DNA from: Rhodoplanes sp963840055
GTDB taxonomy: Bacteria > Pseudomonadota > Alphaproteobacteria > Rhizobiales > Xanthobacteraceae
NCBI GenBank assembly: GCA_963840055.1
Contig: CAWIXM010000039.1
Span: forward strand, 124,001 to 188,000
Reading direction: 5' to 3'
DNA length: 64,000 nucleotides
The notes beneath the pieces were generated by a model. The model saw only the letters and a list, made by a program, of their open reading frames with translations. It made no database searches and was not told the DNA's origin. Shown here piece after piece: positions 48,932 to 58,632 of this stretch; positions within the stretch are counted from its first letter, which is position 1, and the number at the start of each line of letters is the position of its first letter. Made by a program: the position numbers and the translations under genes.

Positions 48932-49669
48932 TCAATACATGTATTGGCCGCCATTAATGGCGAGGTCGGCCCCGGTGATGTAGCCGGCCTTGTCGGAAGC
49001 GAGATAGACCACGAGGTCGGCGATCTCTTCGGGCGGGCCAAGATGGCCGACCGGAATGAGCGGCAGGATCTTCGTGTCCATGACTTCCTTCGGCACCGAC
49101 ATAACCATCTTGGTTCCGAGATAGCCAGGCGAGATGGTGTTCACGGTGACTCCCTTGCGGCCGACTTCGAGCGCCAGCGACTTGGTGAAGCCGTACATCC
49201 CGGCCTTGGCGGCGGCATAGTTGGATTGGCCGAATTGGCCCTTGGCGCCGTTCATCGAAGAGATGCTGACGACACGGCCCCAACCGCGATCAAGCATGCC
49301 GTCGATCACCTGCTTGGTCATGTTGAAGACCGAGTCGAGATTGGTGCTGATCACCGCGTCCCACTGCTCCTTGGTCATCTTCCGGAACATGGCGTCACGG
49401 GTGATGCCGGCATTGTTGACGAGAATGTCGACCGGACCGACATCCTTGACGACCTGAGCGACGCACTCCTTCGCGGAATCGAAGTCGGCGACGTCGCACT
49501 TGAACGCCTTCAGCTCGGTGCCCTTGGATTTGTGCTCGGCGAGCATCTCGGCGACTTTGGTATTCCCGGGCGAGTGGGTTACCGCGACCTTGCAACCGGC
49601 CTCGACCAATTTCGTGCTGATGAAATCGCCCAGACCGCCCAAACCACCTGTGACTAGTGCAACACGCAT
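48932..49669 (-). CDS. phbB: Acetoacetyl-CoA reductase
   Basis: 245 residues, short-chain dehydrogenase of the PhaB group. The nucleotide-binding VTGGLGGLG is at about residues 6-14, NNAG at about 88, the Ser in SISSMNG, and the catalytic pair in SNYAAAKAG. It reduces acetoacetyl-CoA to (R)-3-hydroxybutyryl-CoA with NADPH, the second step of PHB synthesis. A strong AAGGAGG lies eight bases before the ATG. It stands alone rather than beside phbA. Confidence 0.95.
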   Translation of the reverse strand: MRVALVTGGLGGLGDFISTKLVEAGCKVAVTHSPGNTKVAEMLAEHKSKGTELKAFKCDVADFDSAKECVAQVVKDVGPVDILVNNAGITRDAMFRKMTKEQWDAVISTNLDSVFNMTKQVIDGMLDRGWGRVVSISSMNGAKGQFGQSNYAAAKAGMYGFTKSLALEVGRKGVTVNTISPGYLGTKMVMSVPKEVMDTKILPLIPVGHLGPPEEIADLVVYLASDKAGYITGADLAINGGQYMY

Positions 49670-50129
49670 GTATCATTCCTCCTTTATGAAGTTGGCAGAC
49701 ATCGTCCCGAATTGGAGGTCAGGACGCAATATTCACGTGGTCTCGGCCTCCGTCGTTCATGTCGTCCAATCTGCAGAGTGGGCCGACGACCCTCGCCAGA
49801 TTTTCCTGTATCCCGTCGCCAGAAATTGGCCCGTGCTCAGTGCAACGAACCCGACGCAAAACGACCGGGGCCATGCACCAAAACTCTGACATTACCGACA
49901 TTTCGACATTGAACCGGCGAATTCACTGGAAGGCGGGCGCGTCTATTCGGACCCCATGCCGAAACGATGTCGCGCGGAGATGCGCAACGTCCCAATGCCG
50001 ATAGGCTATAAGCTCGCGTCATCGGCAAGTCTAGAATTTTTGCTGGCGTCGTCGCGCTCATCAGGGCGCAGCCGGCGGGCAGGGTCATCCTGTGAGCGCG
50101 CTCAGAAAAATGAGCAGCGATGCGGCGCA
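49670..50129. other. Intergenic region upstream of phbB
   Basis: Holds the phbB ribosome binding site at its left edge and presumably the phbB promoter. The rest shows no gene, hairpin or repeat that I can support. Confidence 0.4.
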
Positions 50130-51164
50130 TCACTCACCCCAAACGAGGAACAGTCCGATATCGCCGGGCACGCCACCCGGGAAATCGATCACCCGGGCCG
50201 TGAGCCGGAAGCCTTGCGGACGCAGTTCCTGCTTCCAGCGGAGGTAGACCTGGGCGGGGAGGCCGCGTAGCGTCGCGGGCCAGCTTGGGTCGGGCACGTT
50301 CACCGCGCGCCCGTGATCGGTGCAGAGTTCGCAGGGAAACTTGAGCAGCATATGCTCTTTTTCGCCCTTGGCGGCGGCGCTGCGCGCATCGTGCAGCATA
50401 TGTTGCCAGGCGGCGTCGGTAAGATCGGCAGCCAAATTCTCGCTGACTTGATGATGGCGCTTCTCGCGCGCGAGGCGATGCGCCTCTTCGCGATAGCTCG
50501 TCTCTTCCTCCTCATGCCGGTGCACGACATTGCGGAAACCCTCGGCGGAAAGCACATCGGCCGGAGCAGGCGGGGCCGGGGCCGCCGGCTGCGACCGCGG
50601 GTGGCGCGTCTCAAGGCGCTCGGACGGAAATATAAAGGCGAAACGGCCGGGCGACGGCTCCGGCTCCGGGGCGGGCTCGTTTGATTGCGCCACGGCCCGT
50701 ACAAGATCGGCGCGGCTGACGATGCCGACCATGCGTCCCTCACGCAGCACCGGAGCCCGCTTGATCCGCTGCATCGACAGAACCTCGGCGACCTCGACCA
50801 GGTCGGCGGTGTCGGGGACGGTGATCACCGGCGCCGACATGATCTGGCGGGCGGTTCGGTCCTGGCTCTCGACATGGGACACGAACTCGGGGCTCAGTTC
50901 CTCGCCTTCGGCCAGCATCCGCAACCACCAGTCGCGTCTCGCCTCGCGCTCGGATTCGTCGCGGGGCATGAGGTCGCCCTCGCTCACCATGCCGACGAGC
51001 GTGCCGCTTTCGTCGACCACCGGTACGGCGCTGATCCCGCGCTTGAACAACAGCATGGCGATCGAGTGCGCCGGCGTGTCGGGTCGCACGGCGATCACCT
51101 CGCGAGTCATGATATCGGCTGCCTTCAATAGCTTTCGTCCGCGCGCGGTCGGGGTTTGGATCAT
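50130..51164 (-). CDS. CBS-pair protein with an additional C-terminal domain
   Basis: 344 residues. Two CBS motifs occupy about residues 17-170 (AADIMTREVIAVRP and RQIMSAPVITVPDTADLVEVAE), followed by a Pro/Ala linker and a helical segment rich in Glu, His and Arg (about 215-270). The end is a compact domain, FPCELCTDHGRAVNVPDPSWPATLRG to GDIGLFLVWGE. I do not know a name for the terminal domain. CBS pairs usually bind adenine nucleotides, so the tail may be a regulated output. Confidence 0.85.
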   Translation of the reverse strand: MIQTPTARGRKLLKAADIMTREVIAVRPDTPAHSIAMLLFKRGISAVPVVDESGTLVGMVSEGDLMPRDESEREARRDWWLRMLAEGEELSPEFVSHVESQDRTARQIMSAPVITVPDTADLVEVAEVLSMQRIKRAPVLREGRMVGIVSRADLVRAVAQSNEPAPEPEPSPGRFAFIFPSERLETRHPRSQPAAPAPPAPADVLSAEGFRNVVHRHEEEETSYREEAHRLAREKRHHQVSENLAADLTDAAWQHMLHDARSAAAKGEKEHMLLKFPCELCTDHGRAVNVPDPSWPATLRGLPAQVYLRWKQELRPQGFRLTARVIDFPGGVPGDIGLFLVWGE

Positions 51165-51440
51165 GGCGATGTGGAGGCGAGGGTTAACGCATTGGTAAAC
51201 TGAGCCGTTCCGATCACCTTGACCTAGCGCAAGGATCGCCGGCCAGACCGGTTAGCATCGCGGCGGGGTGGTCCGGGCGACGAGCCTGCGCATTGCTGCG
51301 ATGGATTCGGGGATTGAACCATCGCTTCAGCGAGTAGGCAAATGGTTGGCAAAAGGAAGCAGTGTCCCTAGATTAGCTCGACGCGGTCTACGGGGCTCGC
51401 GTGGGGTTATACGCCCTTGCGCAATAAGGTCCACTTCATC

Positions 51441-52070
51441 ATGCGGGCGTGGCGTCCGGTGCGAAATCTAAGCCGGCATCTCGGGTCGATATGTTGCGTG
51501 GCGTGCCTCGCCCTGAGCCTGTCCGGCGTCGTCGGTCGGGTGCAAGCGCAGGCGCAGGCGCAGGCGCAGGCGGCGGGAGAGGCCAGCCTCTCGGCGCGCA
51601 TCAATGCCGAGTTTCAAGAGGTCAAGACGAGCGTGGCGGAGGTGCAGAAGCAAGCGCCGCGCCTCGACCAGGCGCTGGAGACCTTCGCAGCGCATCTCAA
51701 AGCGCGCGCCGACCTCTCTGCGGACGAAAAAGCCGCGGCCCTCGCGCGGGTCGAGCAGGCGCGCGCTGTTCTGCGCAGCCATGGCGAGACGCTCCGGCGC
51801 GCCGCGGCGCGCTTCAATGGCGCGACCGGGGGAACGGATACGAAACAGGATATCGACGCTTTGGCGGAGCTGTTGAACGTGGAAGGCGACAAGCTCGTCA
51901 ACGCCGTCACCGATCAGACCGCGCGCAAGACCGGTGATCTCGATCAATTGGCGGCGGCGCATGCAGCCTACCGCAAAGCGGTGACCGCACTCGTCGACGC
52001 CGCGCGGAAGATGCAAGAAGACAGTAAAAACAAACGAGAAACATCAACCGGCAAGGCTGAGAACCGGTAG
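51441..52070 (+). CDS. Hypothetical secreted coiled-coil protein with a Gln-Ala repeat
   Basis: 209 residues from ATG 51441. A signal peptide (about 12-36) is followed directly by a QAQAQAQA run encoded by a GCGCAG tandem repeat at 51546-51572, then a long helical, Ala/Glu/Lys-rich region. No named family. A TTG start at 51417 is possible but has no advantage. Confidence 0.65.
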   Translation: MRAWRPVRNLSRHLGSICCVACLALSLSGVVGRVQAQAQAQAQAAGEASLSARINAEFQEVKTSVAEVQKQAPRLDQALETFAAHLKARADLSADEKAAALARVEQARAVLRSHGETLRRAAARFNGATGGTDTKQDIDALAELLNVEGDKLVNAVTDQTARKTGDLDQLAAAHAAYRKAVTALVDAARKMQEDSKNKRETSTGKAENR

Positions 52071-52143
52071 CGGCTGACCGGATTTTTTCGCCTAGCTTTT
52101 ATGGCGAAGACCAATCCCTACGTTGAACAGGGGAAGACGGACG

Positions 52144-52446
52144 ATGACGACCAAATCCATAGCGCTTGCAGCGGCGCTTGCCTGCGCCTGCACCAGCGCC
52201 CAAGCACAAACCTACGGGCCCTGTGGACCCGAGCGCACGATCAACGCGCTGGCGAATGCGGTGCTCCGTGTTGCGCCGATCTTCATGAAGCCGCGCGCCC
52301 ATGCAGAAACAGTCGGGGCGGCGCCGTCAGCGCCGCTGCCGCCAGCGAGCCTGACGCGCGAGCAGTGGAAGCAATCGTTGATCGAGCAGGGCCGGATGTT
52401 CTGCGCGCGCTACCCCGACGATAGCGTTTGCGGATCGAATCCCTGA
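52144..52446 (+). CDS. Small hypothetical secreted protein
   Basis: 100 residues from ATG 52144, preceded by AGGGGAAG. A signal peptide (about 3-21, ending SAQAQ) leads into TYGPCGPERTINALANAVLRVAPIFMKP and a C-terminal FCARYPDDSVCGSNP; three cysteines after the cleavage site. Function unknown. Confidence 0.6.
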   Translation: MTTKSIALAAALACACTSAQAQTYGPCGPERTINALANAVLRVAPIFMKPRAHAETVGAAPSAPLPPASLTREQWKQSLIEQGRMFCARYPDDSVCGSNP

Positions 52447-52613
52447 GCAGGGATAATGACCGGCGCCATCACCTTGAATTGAGGGGTGAGCCGGCGCGGG
52501 TCGAGGGCCGAGTTCGGAACGCCGCCTGCTAACGACGTGCAGCGAGCAGCCGGGATCGGCGTGTTGTGATGCGGCTGGAGAATACGACTCTCGGCGAAAA
52601 TGAGGAGGGCGTC

Positions 52614-53015
52614 ATGATCGCGAGCACGACACCACAGTTCGACATTGCTGAAGAGATGCGTGTTGTGACTGAGCGAAGCCTCGAACAGGCGAAGCAGGCT
52701 TTCGATAATTACATGCGGGCGACCGAAAAAGCGGTTTCCCTGCTCGAGACGCAGGTCGAGGCCAATCAGCGGGGGGGGCTGGACATCAGCAAGAAGGCGA
52801 TGGGCTTCGCCGAGAACAATGTCCGGTCGGCTTTCGAATTCGCCAACAAAATTGTTCAGGCCAACGACATTCAGGAAGTGCTCCGGATGCAAAGCCTGTT
52901 CGTTCAAGTGCAGATGCAAGTCTTGCGCGAGCAGGTCACGAGCCTCGGTGAGACGATTACCAAGGCCGCGATGGAATGTAGCGACCCGGGGAGAAAGCGA
53001 TCCTCATCGGACTGA
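52614..53015 (+). CDS. Phasin family protein
   Basis: 133 residues from ATG 52614, chosen because GAGGAGG lies just upstream; a start at 52566 would lack one. The phasin_2-type helix is clear: ERSLEQAKQAFDNYMRATEKAV, DISKKAMGFAENNVRSAFEFANKIVQANDIQEVLRMQSLFVQ. Phasins coat PHB granules and set their number and size, and are normally repressed by PhaR, which is at 14.6 kb. The last dozen residues are not typical. Confidence 0.88.
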   Translation: MIASTTPQFDIAEEMRVVTERSLEQAKQAFDNYMRATEKAVSLLETQVEANQRGGLDISKKAMGFAENNVRSAFEFANKIVQANDIQEVLRMQSLFVQVQMQVLREQVTSLGETITKAAMECSDPGRKRSSSD

Positions 53016-53074
53016 TCGGCAAGGAGTTGCCGATCCGGGCGCTCGGCCGGATCGACAATGAACCCGAGCGATAT

Positions 53075-54964
53075 CTATTCGGCCGCGATCGCCGCTTCAT
53101 AGGCGGCGCTGAGCGACAGCCACTCATCCTCCGCCGCCGCAAGTAGCGCCGCTCGCTCGGCGCGTTCCTTGGCGAATGCCGCCGCCTGCGCGGGATCGCG
53201 GGCGTAGAGGTCCGGCGCCGACAGCGCCGCGTCGATCTCATTGATGCGCGCCGACAGCCGGCCGAGCTCGGTTTCGATCGCGCCGATGCGACGCTTGAGC
53301 GGCGCGAGTTCGGCGCGTTTTTCGGCCGCACTGCGACGCTGATCCGAACGTGACGGGCCGCGCGATAGGCTCGGCGCGCCGTTCTTGCGTTCGGCGTCTT
53401 CGCCCGCCAGCACCCGCCGGCGGTAGTCGTCGAGATCGCCGGCAAAGGGCGCTACCGTGCCATTTGCGACCAACCACAATTGCTCGGCGCAGGCGTCGAG
53501 CAGATGGCGGTCGTGCGAGATCAGGATCACCGCGCCGGGATAGTCGTTGATGGCGTCGATCAAAGCGGCGCGGCTGTCGATGTCGAGGTGGTTGGTCGGC
53601 TCGTCGAGGAGCACGAGATGCGGGCCGGCGAAGGTTGCGAGCCCCAGCAGCAGGCGCGATTTCTCCCCGCCCGAAAGCTTTCCGACCAGCGTGTCGGCGG
53701 CGGCCTCGGAAAATCCGATTGCACCGGCTTTCGCCCGCACCGCGGCTTCGCTCGCGACAGGCATGCGCGCACGGACATGATCGTACACGCTCTGCGCCTC
53801 GTTCAATTCATCGAGTTGATGCTGGGCGAAATAGGCGACGCTCAGCCTGTCGGCGCGCGTGACTTTGCCGGCCGCGGGCGCAAGCCTGCCGGCAATCAGC
53901 TTGGCGAAAGTCGACTTGCCGTTGCCGTTCGCGCCGAGCAGCGCGATGCGATCGTCCGCATCGATCCGCAACGTCAGCCGGCGCAGCACCGGCCAGCCCG
54001 GCTCGTAGCCGACGGCAACGTCGTCGAGCGCGACGATCGGCGGTGACAGCGGTTTTGCGGGCGCAGGAATCATAATCGGCCGCACCTCGTCGCTGATCCG
54101 CGCCGCGATCGGGGCAAGCTTGGCGAGACGCTTGATGCGCGACTGCGCCTGCCGCGCTTTGGTCGCCTTGGCGCGAAAGCGCTCGATGAAGGCGGACAGG
54201 CGCGCACGTTCCGCGTCCTGCTTCTTCGCAAGCTTGAGGTCGAGGGTTTGACGTTCGCGCCGGGCGCGCTCGAACGCGCTGTAGCCGCCGCGATAAAGTG
54301 TGAGCCTGCCCGCTTCGAGATGCAGGATCGAATCGACGGCGGCGTCGAGGAGATCGCGGTCGTGACTGACGACGATCGCGGTATACGGATAGCGGGCGAG
54401 GTGGTCCTCGAGCCACAGCGCGCCTTCGAGGTCAAGATAGTTGGTCGGCTCGTCGAGCAGGAGCAGGTCGGGTTGGCGGAACAGCACCGCGGCGAGCGCG
54501 ACGCGCATACGCCAGCCGCCGGAAAATTCGGCGCAGGGGCGCTCGAGATCGCCATGAGCAAAGCCGAGTCCGGCGAGGATCGCGGCGGCGCGCGCGGGCG
54601 CGGCGTGCGCGGCGATGTCGGTTAGGCGCGCATGGACTTCGGCGATGCGGTGCGGATCGGTCGCAGTCTCCGCCTCCGCGAGCAGCGCGCTGCGCTCGCG
54701 ATCGGCGTCGAGCACGAGATCGATGAGCGGCTCGGGCCCGTTCGGCGCTTCCTGCGGCAGCGTTCCGATGCTGGCGCGCACCGGCGTGACGACGCTTCCG
54801 GTCTCGGCGCCTAGCTCGCCCGCAATCACGCGGAACAGAGTGGATTTGCCCGCACCGTTGCGGCCGACAAGGCCCACCCGCGCCCCGGCGGGAATCTGCG
54901 CCGAGGCGTGTTCGATCAGCAGGCGCCCGGCCACGCGGACGGACAGATCATTGATGACGAGCAT
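53075..54964 (-). CDS. ABC-F family ATPase
   Basis: 629 residues with two ATPase domains on one chain and no membrane helices: Walker A GRNGAGKST (about 35-43) and GANGNGKST, signatures FSGGW and LSGGEKSRL, Walker B LLLLDEPTNYLD and LVLLDEPTNHLD. The linker between domains is long and basic. A Glu/Arg-rich coiled coil ends the protein. This pattern fits the YheS/Uup branch; such proteins act on the ribosomal exit site. Confidence 0.93.
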   Translation of the reverse strand: MLVINDLSVRVAGRLLIEHASAQIPAGARVGLVGRNGAGKSTLFRVIAGELGAETGSVVTPVRASIGTLPQEAPNGPEPLIDLVLDADRERSALLAEAETATDPHRIAEVHARLTDIAAHAAPARAAAILAGLGFAHGDLERPCAEFSGGWRMRVALAAVLFRQPDLLLLDEPTNYLDLEGALWLEDHLARYPYTAIVVSHDRDLLDAAVDSILHLEAGRLTLYRGGYSAFERARRERQTLDLKLAKKQDAERARLSAFIERFRAKATKARQAQSRIKRLAKLAPIAARISDEVRPIMIPAPAKPLSPPIVALDDVAVGYEPGWPVLRRLTLRIDADDRIALLGANGNGKSTFAKLIAGRLAPAAGKVTRADRLSVAYFAQHQLDELNEAQSVYDHVRARMPVASEAAVRAKAGAIGFSEAAADTLVGKLSGGEKSRLLLGLATFAGPHLVLLDEPTNHLDIDSRAALIDAINDYPGAVILISHDRHLLDACAEQLWLVANGTVAPFAGDLDDYRRRVLAGEDAERKNGAPSLSRGPSRSDQRRSAAEKRAELAPLKRRIGAIETELGRLSARINEIDAALSAPDLYARDPAQAAAFAKERAERAALLAAAEDEWLSLSAAYEAAIAAE

Positions 54965-55740
54965 GCGCTATTGAACAAAGAGGCTGCACGACGTTTCAGG
55001 ACTGTTCATAAATAATCATAAGCCTTGTATTTGCTGGACTTTTCACAGTTTTCACCTATTGATTGGTGGCACAAGATGTCAATGGGAAGCGCATTTCTGC
55101 TTGCCAGGTGCTTCCAGTGCCGTCCTTCTTGCAATGGCGCTCGCAAAGGCTCCCGCCCGCGGCGTGCATGACCACGGGCGGGCAAGATGACCGCGCTCAT
55201 CGTCAGAAACCGCGTCACGATCGCGACAGTCGATTATAGGCCCAGCGATCGGACTTACATCGCTCGGCGCGCCGCGACGGACCGCTTAGTGGCGATCGCC
55301 GATAACGAACACGAGGCGCGTACGGCTGCGCACCGCGACCACACCGGGCGATAGACCGCCACAATCTGCAAGCCTCCTCGCACAGTTGCCGCCTTTCCTC
55401 CACGCATGGCCGCATGTTGCGCCGTCGAGGCGAACTGATCCGGCTCGCCGGACTGCGGCGAGATTGGCCCGACCTCGCCAAGCTCGCCTGTGGCATGGCC
55501 GACTGTCTGGCCTTCGGCCGGCTCGGCGTCGATTACGAAACGTTTCAAGCGCTCGCGCGAAAGATGGCGACAATCAAACAACCGAAAAGAGCTTGCAAAG
55601 CCTCACATCGGGGGCAATGATAACTCCACTGCCCCCGCCGCTTCAAAATCGTACTACGCCGCCGTCCTCAGCGAGGTTGGCGTGCAACGCGGCATAAGCG
55701 GCTTTAATGCAGAATTTACAATAAGAATAGGAAAATGCTG
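54965..55740. other. Large intergenic region between the ABC-F gene and the methyltransferase
   Basis: The edges (54.97-55.07 and 55.6-55.74 kb) are AT-rich, the centre GC-rich. A 68-codon plus-strand frame at 55414-55620 is the most protein-like (ending LGVDYETFQALARKMATIKQ), but I know no family and do not call it. The methyltransferase promoter is presumably at the right edge. Confidence 0.4.
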
Positions 55741-56610
55741 ATGACGGGCCAGATCGCTTTCGAAGAGATCAATAAAGCAAAGACCAACCTCGATGATATC
55801 TATAATCAACCGGACCCGAGGGCGTATTGCGGCAGATTGGGAAAGCTCGACTACGTCATTCCTGAAGTCGCAAAGCCTATATTTCGGAAGCTGATCTCCG
55901 AGGTTCGGCAACGCCGGGGCGACCCTGTTCACCTTCTCGATCTAGGGTGTTCCTACGGAATCAATGCGGCACTTCTCAAATACGATTTAACGATGACCGA
56001 CCTGTATGAGCACTGGGAAGAGAAGAGACTAGCGGGCGTAACGCCTCAAGAGATCGCCAAGCGAGATCGGCAATATTTTACCGGTCTCGGCAAAGTCGAT
56101 AAAGTCATGGTAGTCGGTCTGGATCAGGCTGAAAGTGCTGTCGAATATGGACAAAATGTCGGCCTCCTCGATGTCGGTTACGCTGTGAATCTCGAGAAGG
56201 AACCGCTGACCGAGCAGGTGAAAGAAGATCTGAAACCGGTTGATCTGGTCGTGTCGACCGGATGTGTTGGATATGTGACCGAAAAAACCTTCGAGCGTCT
56301 GCTACCGGCCGTTACGCAAGGCCAGCCGCCTTGGTTGGCCAATTTCGTGTTGCGATTGTTTCCTTTCACGCAAATCGAGGAAGCCCTGAACCAAGGCGGC
56401 TATGTGACTGAGAAGCTCCAAGGCCACACCTTCGTTCAGCGCCGGTTTGAGTCTGACAGGGAACGAGAGCTGATGCTCGAACAACTCTGTAAACAGGGCA
56501 TCGACCCGACCTCTGCCGAGGCCGAAGGCCATTTGGTGGCTGAGTTCTATCTTTCGCGCCCCGCGAGTGAATCGAACGGCGCAACGATAGAGCAGTTGGT
56601 TCTCGCATGA
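55741..56610 (+). CDS. Orphan class I SAM-dependent methyltransferase
   Basis: 289 residues from ATG 55741, for which AGGAA lies seven bases upstream; an ATG two codons earlier is too close to that site. Motif I is HLLDLGCSYGINAALL (about residues 64-79). The remainder, including DLVVSTGCVGYVTEKTFERLLPAV and LFPFTQIEEALNQGGYVTEKL, does not match a substrate-defined class I know. The gene is visibly AT-richer than its neighbours, consistent with acquisition by transfer. It converges with the asparagine synthase gene. Confidence 0.8.
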   Translation: MTGQIAFEEINKAKTNLDDIYNQPDPRAYCGRLGKLDYVIPEVAKPIFRKLISEVRQRRGDPVHLLDLGCSYGINAALLKYDLTMTDLYEHWEEKRLAGVTPQEIAKRDRQYFTGLGKVDKVMVVGLDQAESAVEYGQNVGLLDVGYAVNLEKEPLTEQVKEDLKPVDLVVSTGCVGYVTEKTFERLLPAVTQGQPPWLANFVLRLFPFTQIEEALNQGGYVTEKLQGHTFVQRRFESDRERELMLEQLCKQGIDPTSAEAEGHLVAEFYLSRPASESNGATIEQLVLA

Positions 56611-56709
56611 GTGCGGTGCGCGGCATCGCCGGTGGTTTGGCGGTTCATTCCGTCTCGCGAAAATAACTTAACTAGCGAGGATGCGCGGGACCCCGGTCAC
56701 GGCCCGGGA

Positions 56710-58209
56710 TCAGGCGGCGACACGATTGGCGCTCCACGTTCCTGCTGCCTTCAAGATGAGGTTGGGGTCGCTGTATTGGTTGCGCAGCAGCTTCTCGTAG
56801 AGCCTGCCCTCGCTTTCCCGGTTCACCGGCGGCGTCGTGCCGAGCCATCGCGACAGTGCTTGACCGATAGCGGCGACGGTTCCACTGCCATCGTCGAACT
56901 GAGCCTTCCTGCGCCAGATGATGTCGGCGGGAAGCAGCTCCTCGCACGCCTTGCGCAAAATCCACTTCTCTTTCGTCTCCCGGCTCGCCGTCTGGGTGAT
57001 CTTCATCTTCAACGAAGCCGGGATCGATTGCGCGAACGCAATCAGATCGCGGTCGAGGAACGGCGTGCGCGCCTCCAATCCCTGCGCCATGGTTATCCGG
57101 TCCACACGTTGCAGGTTGATGTTGTGCATAGTCCCGAGCGACCGGGTGATCTCCTTAGCCAGCGTGTGGGGCTTCTCGGCATAGGCATGATGGTAGGCAT
57201 AGCCGGCGAACAGCTCGTCTGCGCCTTCCCCTGTTAAGATCGCCTTGACATGGCGGCGGGCGAGCGTGGTGGCGAAATGGGTCGGCAGCGCGCTGCGCAC
57301 GAGATCGACGTCAGCGCTCTCCAGGTGGTAGATCACGTGCGGCAGGATCTCCGCCAGGTCGTCCGCCGTGAAGATGAGCTCGTGGTGATCGGAGCCGATA
57401 TGGCGCGCGACTGCGCGGGCCGCGGCGAGGTCCGGACTTGCCGTCGTGCCGACCGAGAACGTCTTAAGCGGGCGGTCAAGACTGCGTGCGGCCAGGGCCG
57501 CAATGAGCGACGAATCGAGCCCGCCCGACAGGAATGCCCCGACCTCGACATCGGCCACCATCCACTTTCGGACCGCCGTTTCGAGGACGGCACGCAGTTC
57601 GCGCCATATCGATTCGGGACGCTCGCCTGGTTTCAGTTCAGCCGCGCCCTGAGGGATATGGTACCATTCGCAAACGCCGTCGATGCTGTCGAACATCGCT
57701 CCGGGGGCTATGGCTTCAACCTGCCGCAAGCCGAGGCCATCAAAGGCTTTCAATTCGGAAGCAAAGAGCAGACCGTCGCCACTGCGGGCAACGAACAACG
57801 GCTTGATGCCGAGGGGATCGCGGGCAGCAACAATCCGCTCCGGTGTGGCCAGCACGAAGGCAAACATACCGTCCAGTTTGCTGATCCATCTGACATCACC
57901 CCTGCGGAACAGGTGCAGGATCGTCTCGCTGTCACTTTCGGTCTCAAAGGCGTCCTTGCCGAGGACCGCGCGCAACTCCGCGTGATTGTAAATCTCGCCA
58001 TTTGCCACGAGGATGTTTCCGGCGTTGTGCAAAGGCTGGCTTCCGTTCTCGATGCCAATGATCGATAGGCGGCAATGCGCCATCACGACAGGCGCGTTGG
58101 GCGCTTGGCACACGCGCACCTCGTCCGGCCCACGATGGGCAATTTTGTTGATCATCCGGTATGCGAGTTCTTGCTGGTCAATGTTCCAAAGGCAGACAAA
58201 GCCGCACAT
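56710..58209 (-). CDS. asnB: Asparagine synthase (glutamine-hydrolysing)
   Basis: 499 residues, shorter than E. coli AsnB (554). Cys2 (MCGFVCLWN) is the glutaminase nucleophile, with ANGEIYNHAELR for glutamine binding; the synthetase half has the PP-loop FLSGGLDSSLIAALAA and LTGEGADELFAGY. It makes asparagine from aspartate, glutamine and ATP, though family members also amidate other acids. It is divergent from an ABC importer and convergent with an orphan methyltransferase. Confidence 0.9.
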   Translation of the reverse strand: MCGFVCLWNIDQQELAYRMINKIAHRGPDEVRVCQAPNAPVVMAHCRLSIIGIENGSQPLHNAGNILVANGEIYNHAELRAVLGKDAFETESDSETILHLFRRGDVRWISKLDGMFAFVLATPERIVAARDPLGIKPLFVARSGDGLLFASELKAFDGLGLRQVEAIAPGAMFDSIDGVCEWYHIPQGAAELKPGERPESIWRELRAVLETAVRKWMVADVEVGAFLSGGLDSSLIAALAARSLDRPLKTFSVGTTASPDLAAARAVARHIGSDHHELIFTADDLAEILPHVIYHLESADVDLVRSALPTHFATTLARRHVKAILTGEGADELFAGYAYHHAYAEKPHTLAKEITRSLGTMHNINLQRVDRITMAQGLEARTPFLDRDLIAFAQSIPASLKMKITQTASRETKEKWILRKACEELLPADIIWRRKAQFDDGSGTVAAIGQALSRWLGTTPPVNRESEGRLYEKLLRNQYSDPNLILKAAGTWSANRVAA

Positions 58210-58632
58210 TATTGCCTCGCTTGTGTTTCGTGCAGCGCGGCGAGCGTGACACTCACCTTTGCAGTCGGGCTCTGGTTACGGGCGTCGATCACGCGATAAC
58301 CAGCTTGTCGGCGAAAATCTCGAGGCCGCCCTCGAGATCGTTCCGCCTTGTGCGCAGTGTAAACCCGCCGCATGACCTTTTCGATCCCGCTTGATCGCTC
58401 AAGAGGTCACCCGCACATTTGTTCCCGCAGTTCCGACAAGCTTGTAGAATTCTCCTTCGGCACCAGGGATTGCGCAAGGGATAACGCGGCGCGAGAATTA
58501 TGGTTCAGACCAAGGAGCAACGATAGATGACGAATGGAAGCGTGCATTTGCTTTTCACTCTGCAAGTGGCGAGAAGTCATTTTCAGCGAACCAAGCGGCG
58601 CGCTGGTATTAGGTCCGACAGGCCGACCGCTC
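58210..58632. promoter_or_regulatory. Divergent region between asnB and the ABC importer
   Basis: Both flanking genes must be driven from here. The part near 58.43-58.58 kb is AT-richer. I saw no inverted repeat strong enough to name as an operator. Confidence 0.4.

Noticed and set aside
55414..55620. 68-codon plus-strand frame before the methyltransferase
   Set aside because: Somewhat protein-like, but with no ribosome binding site, family or conserved context that I can support.
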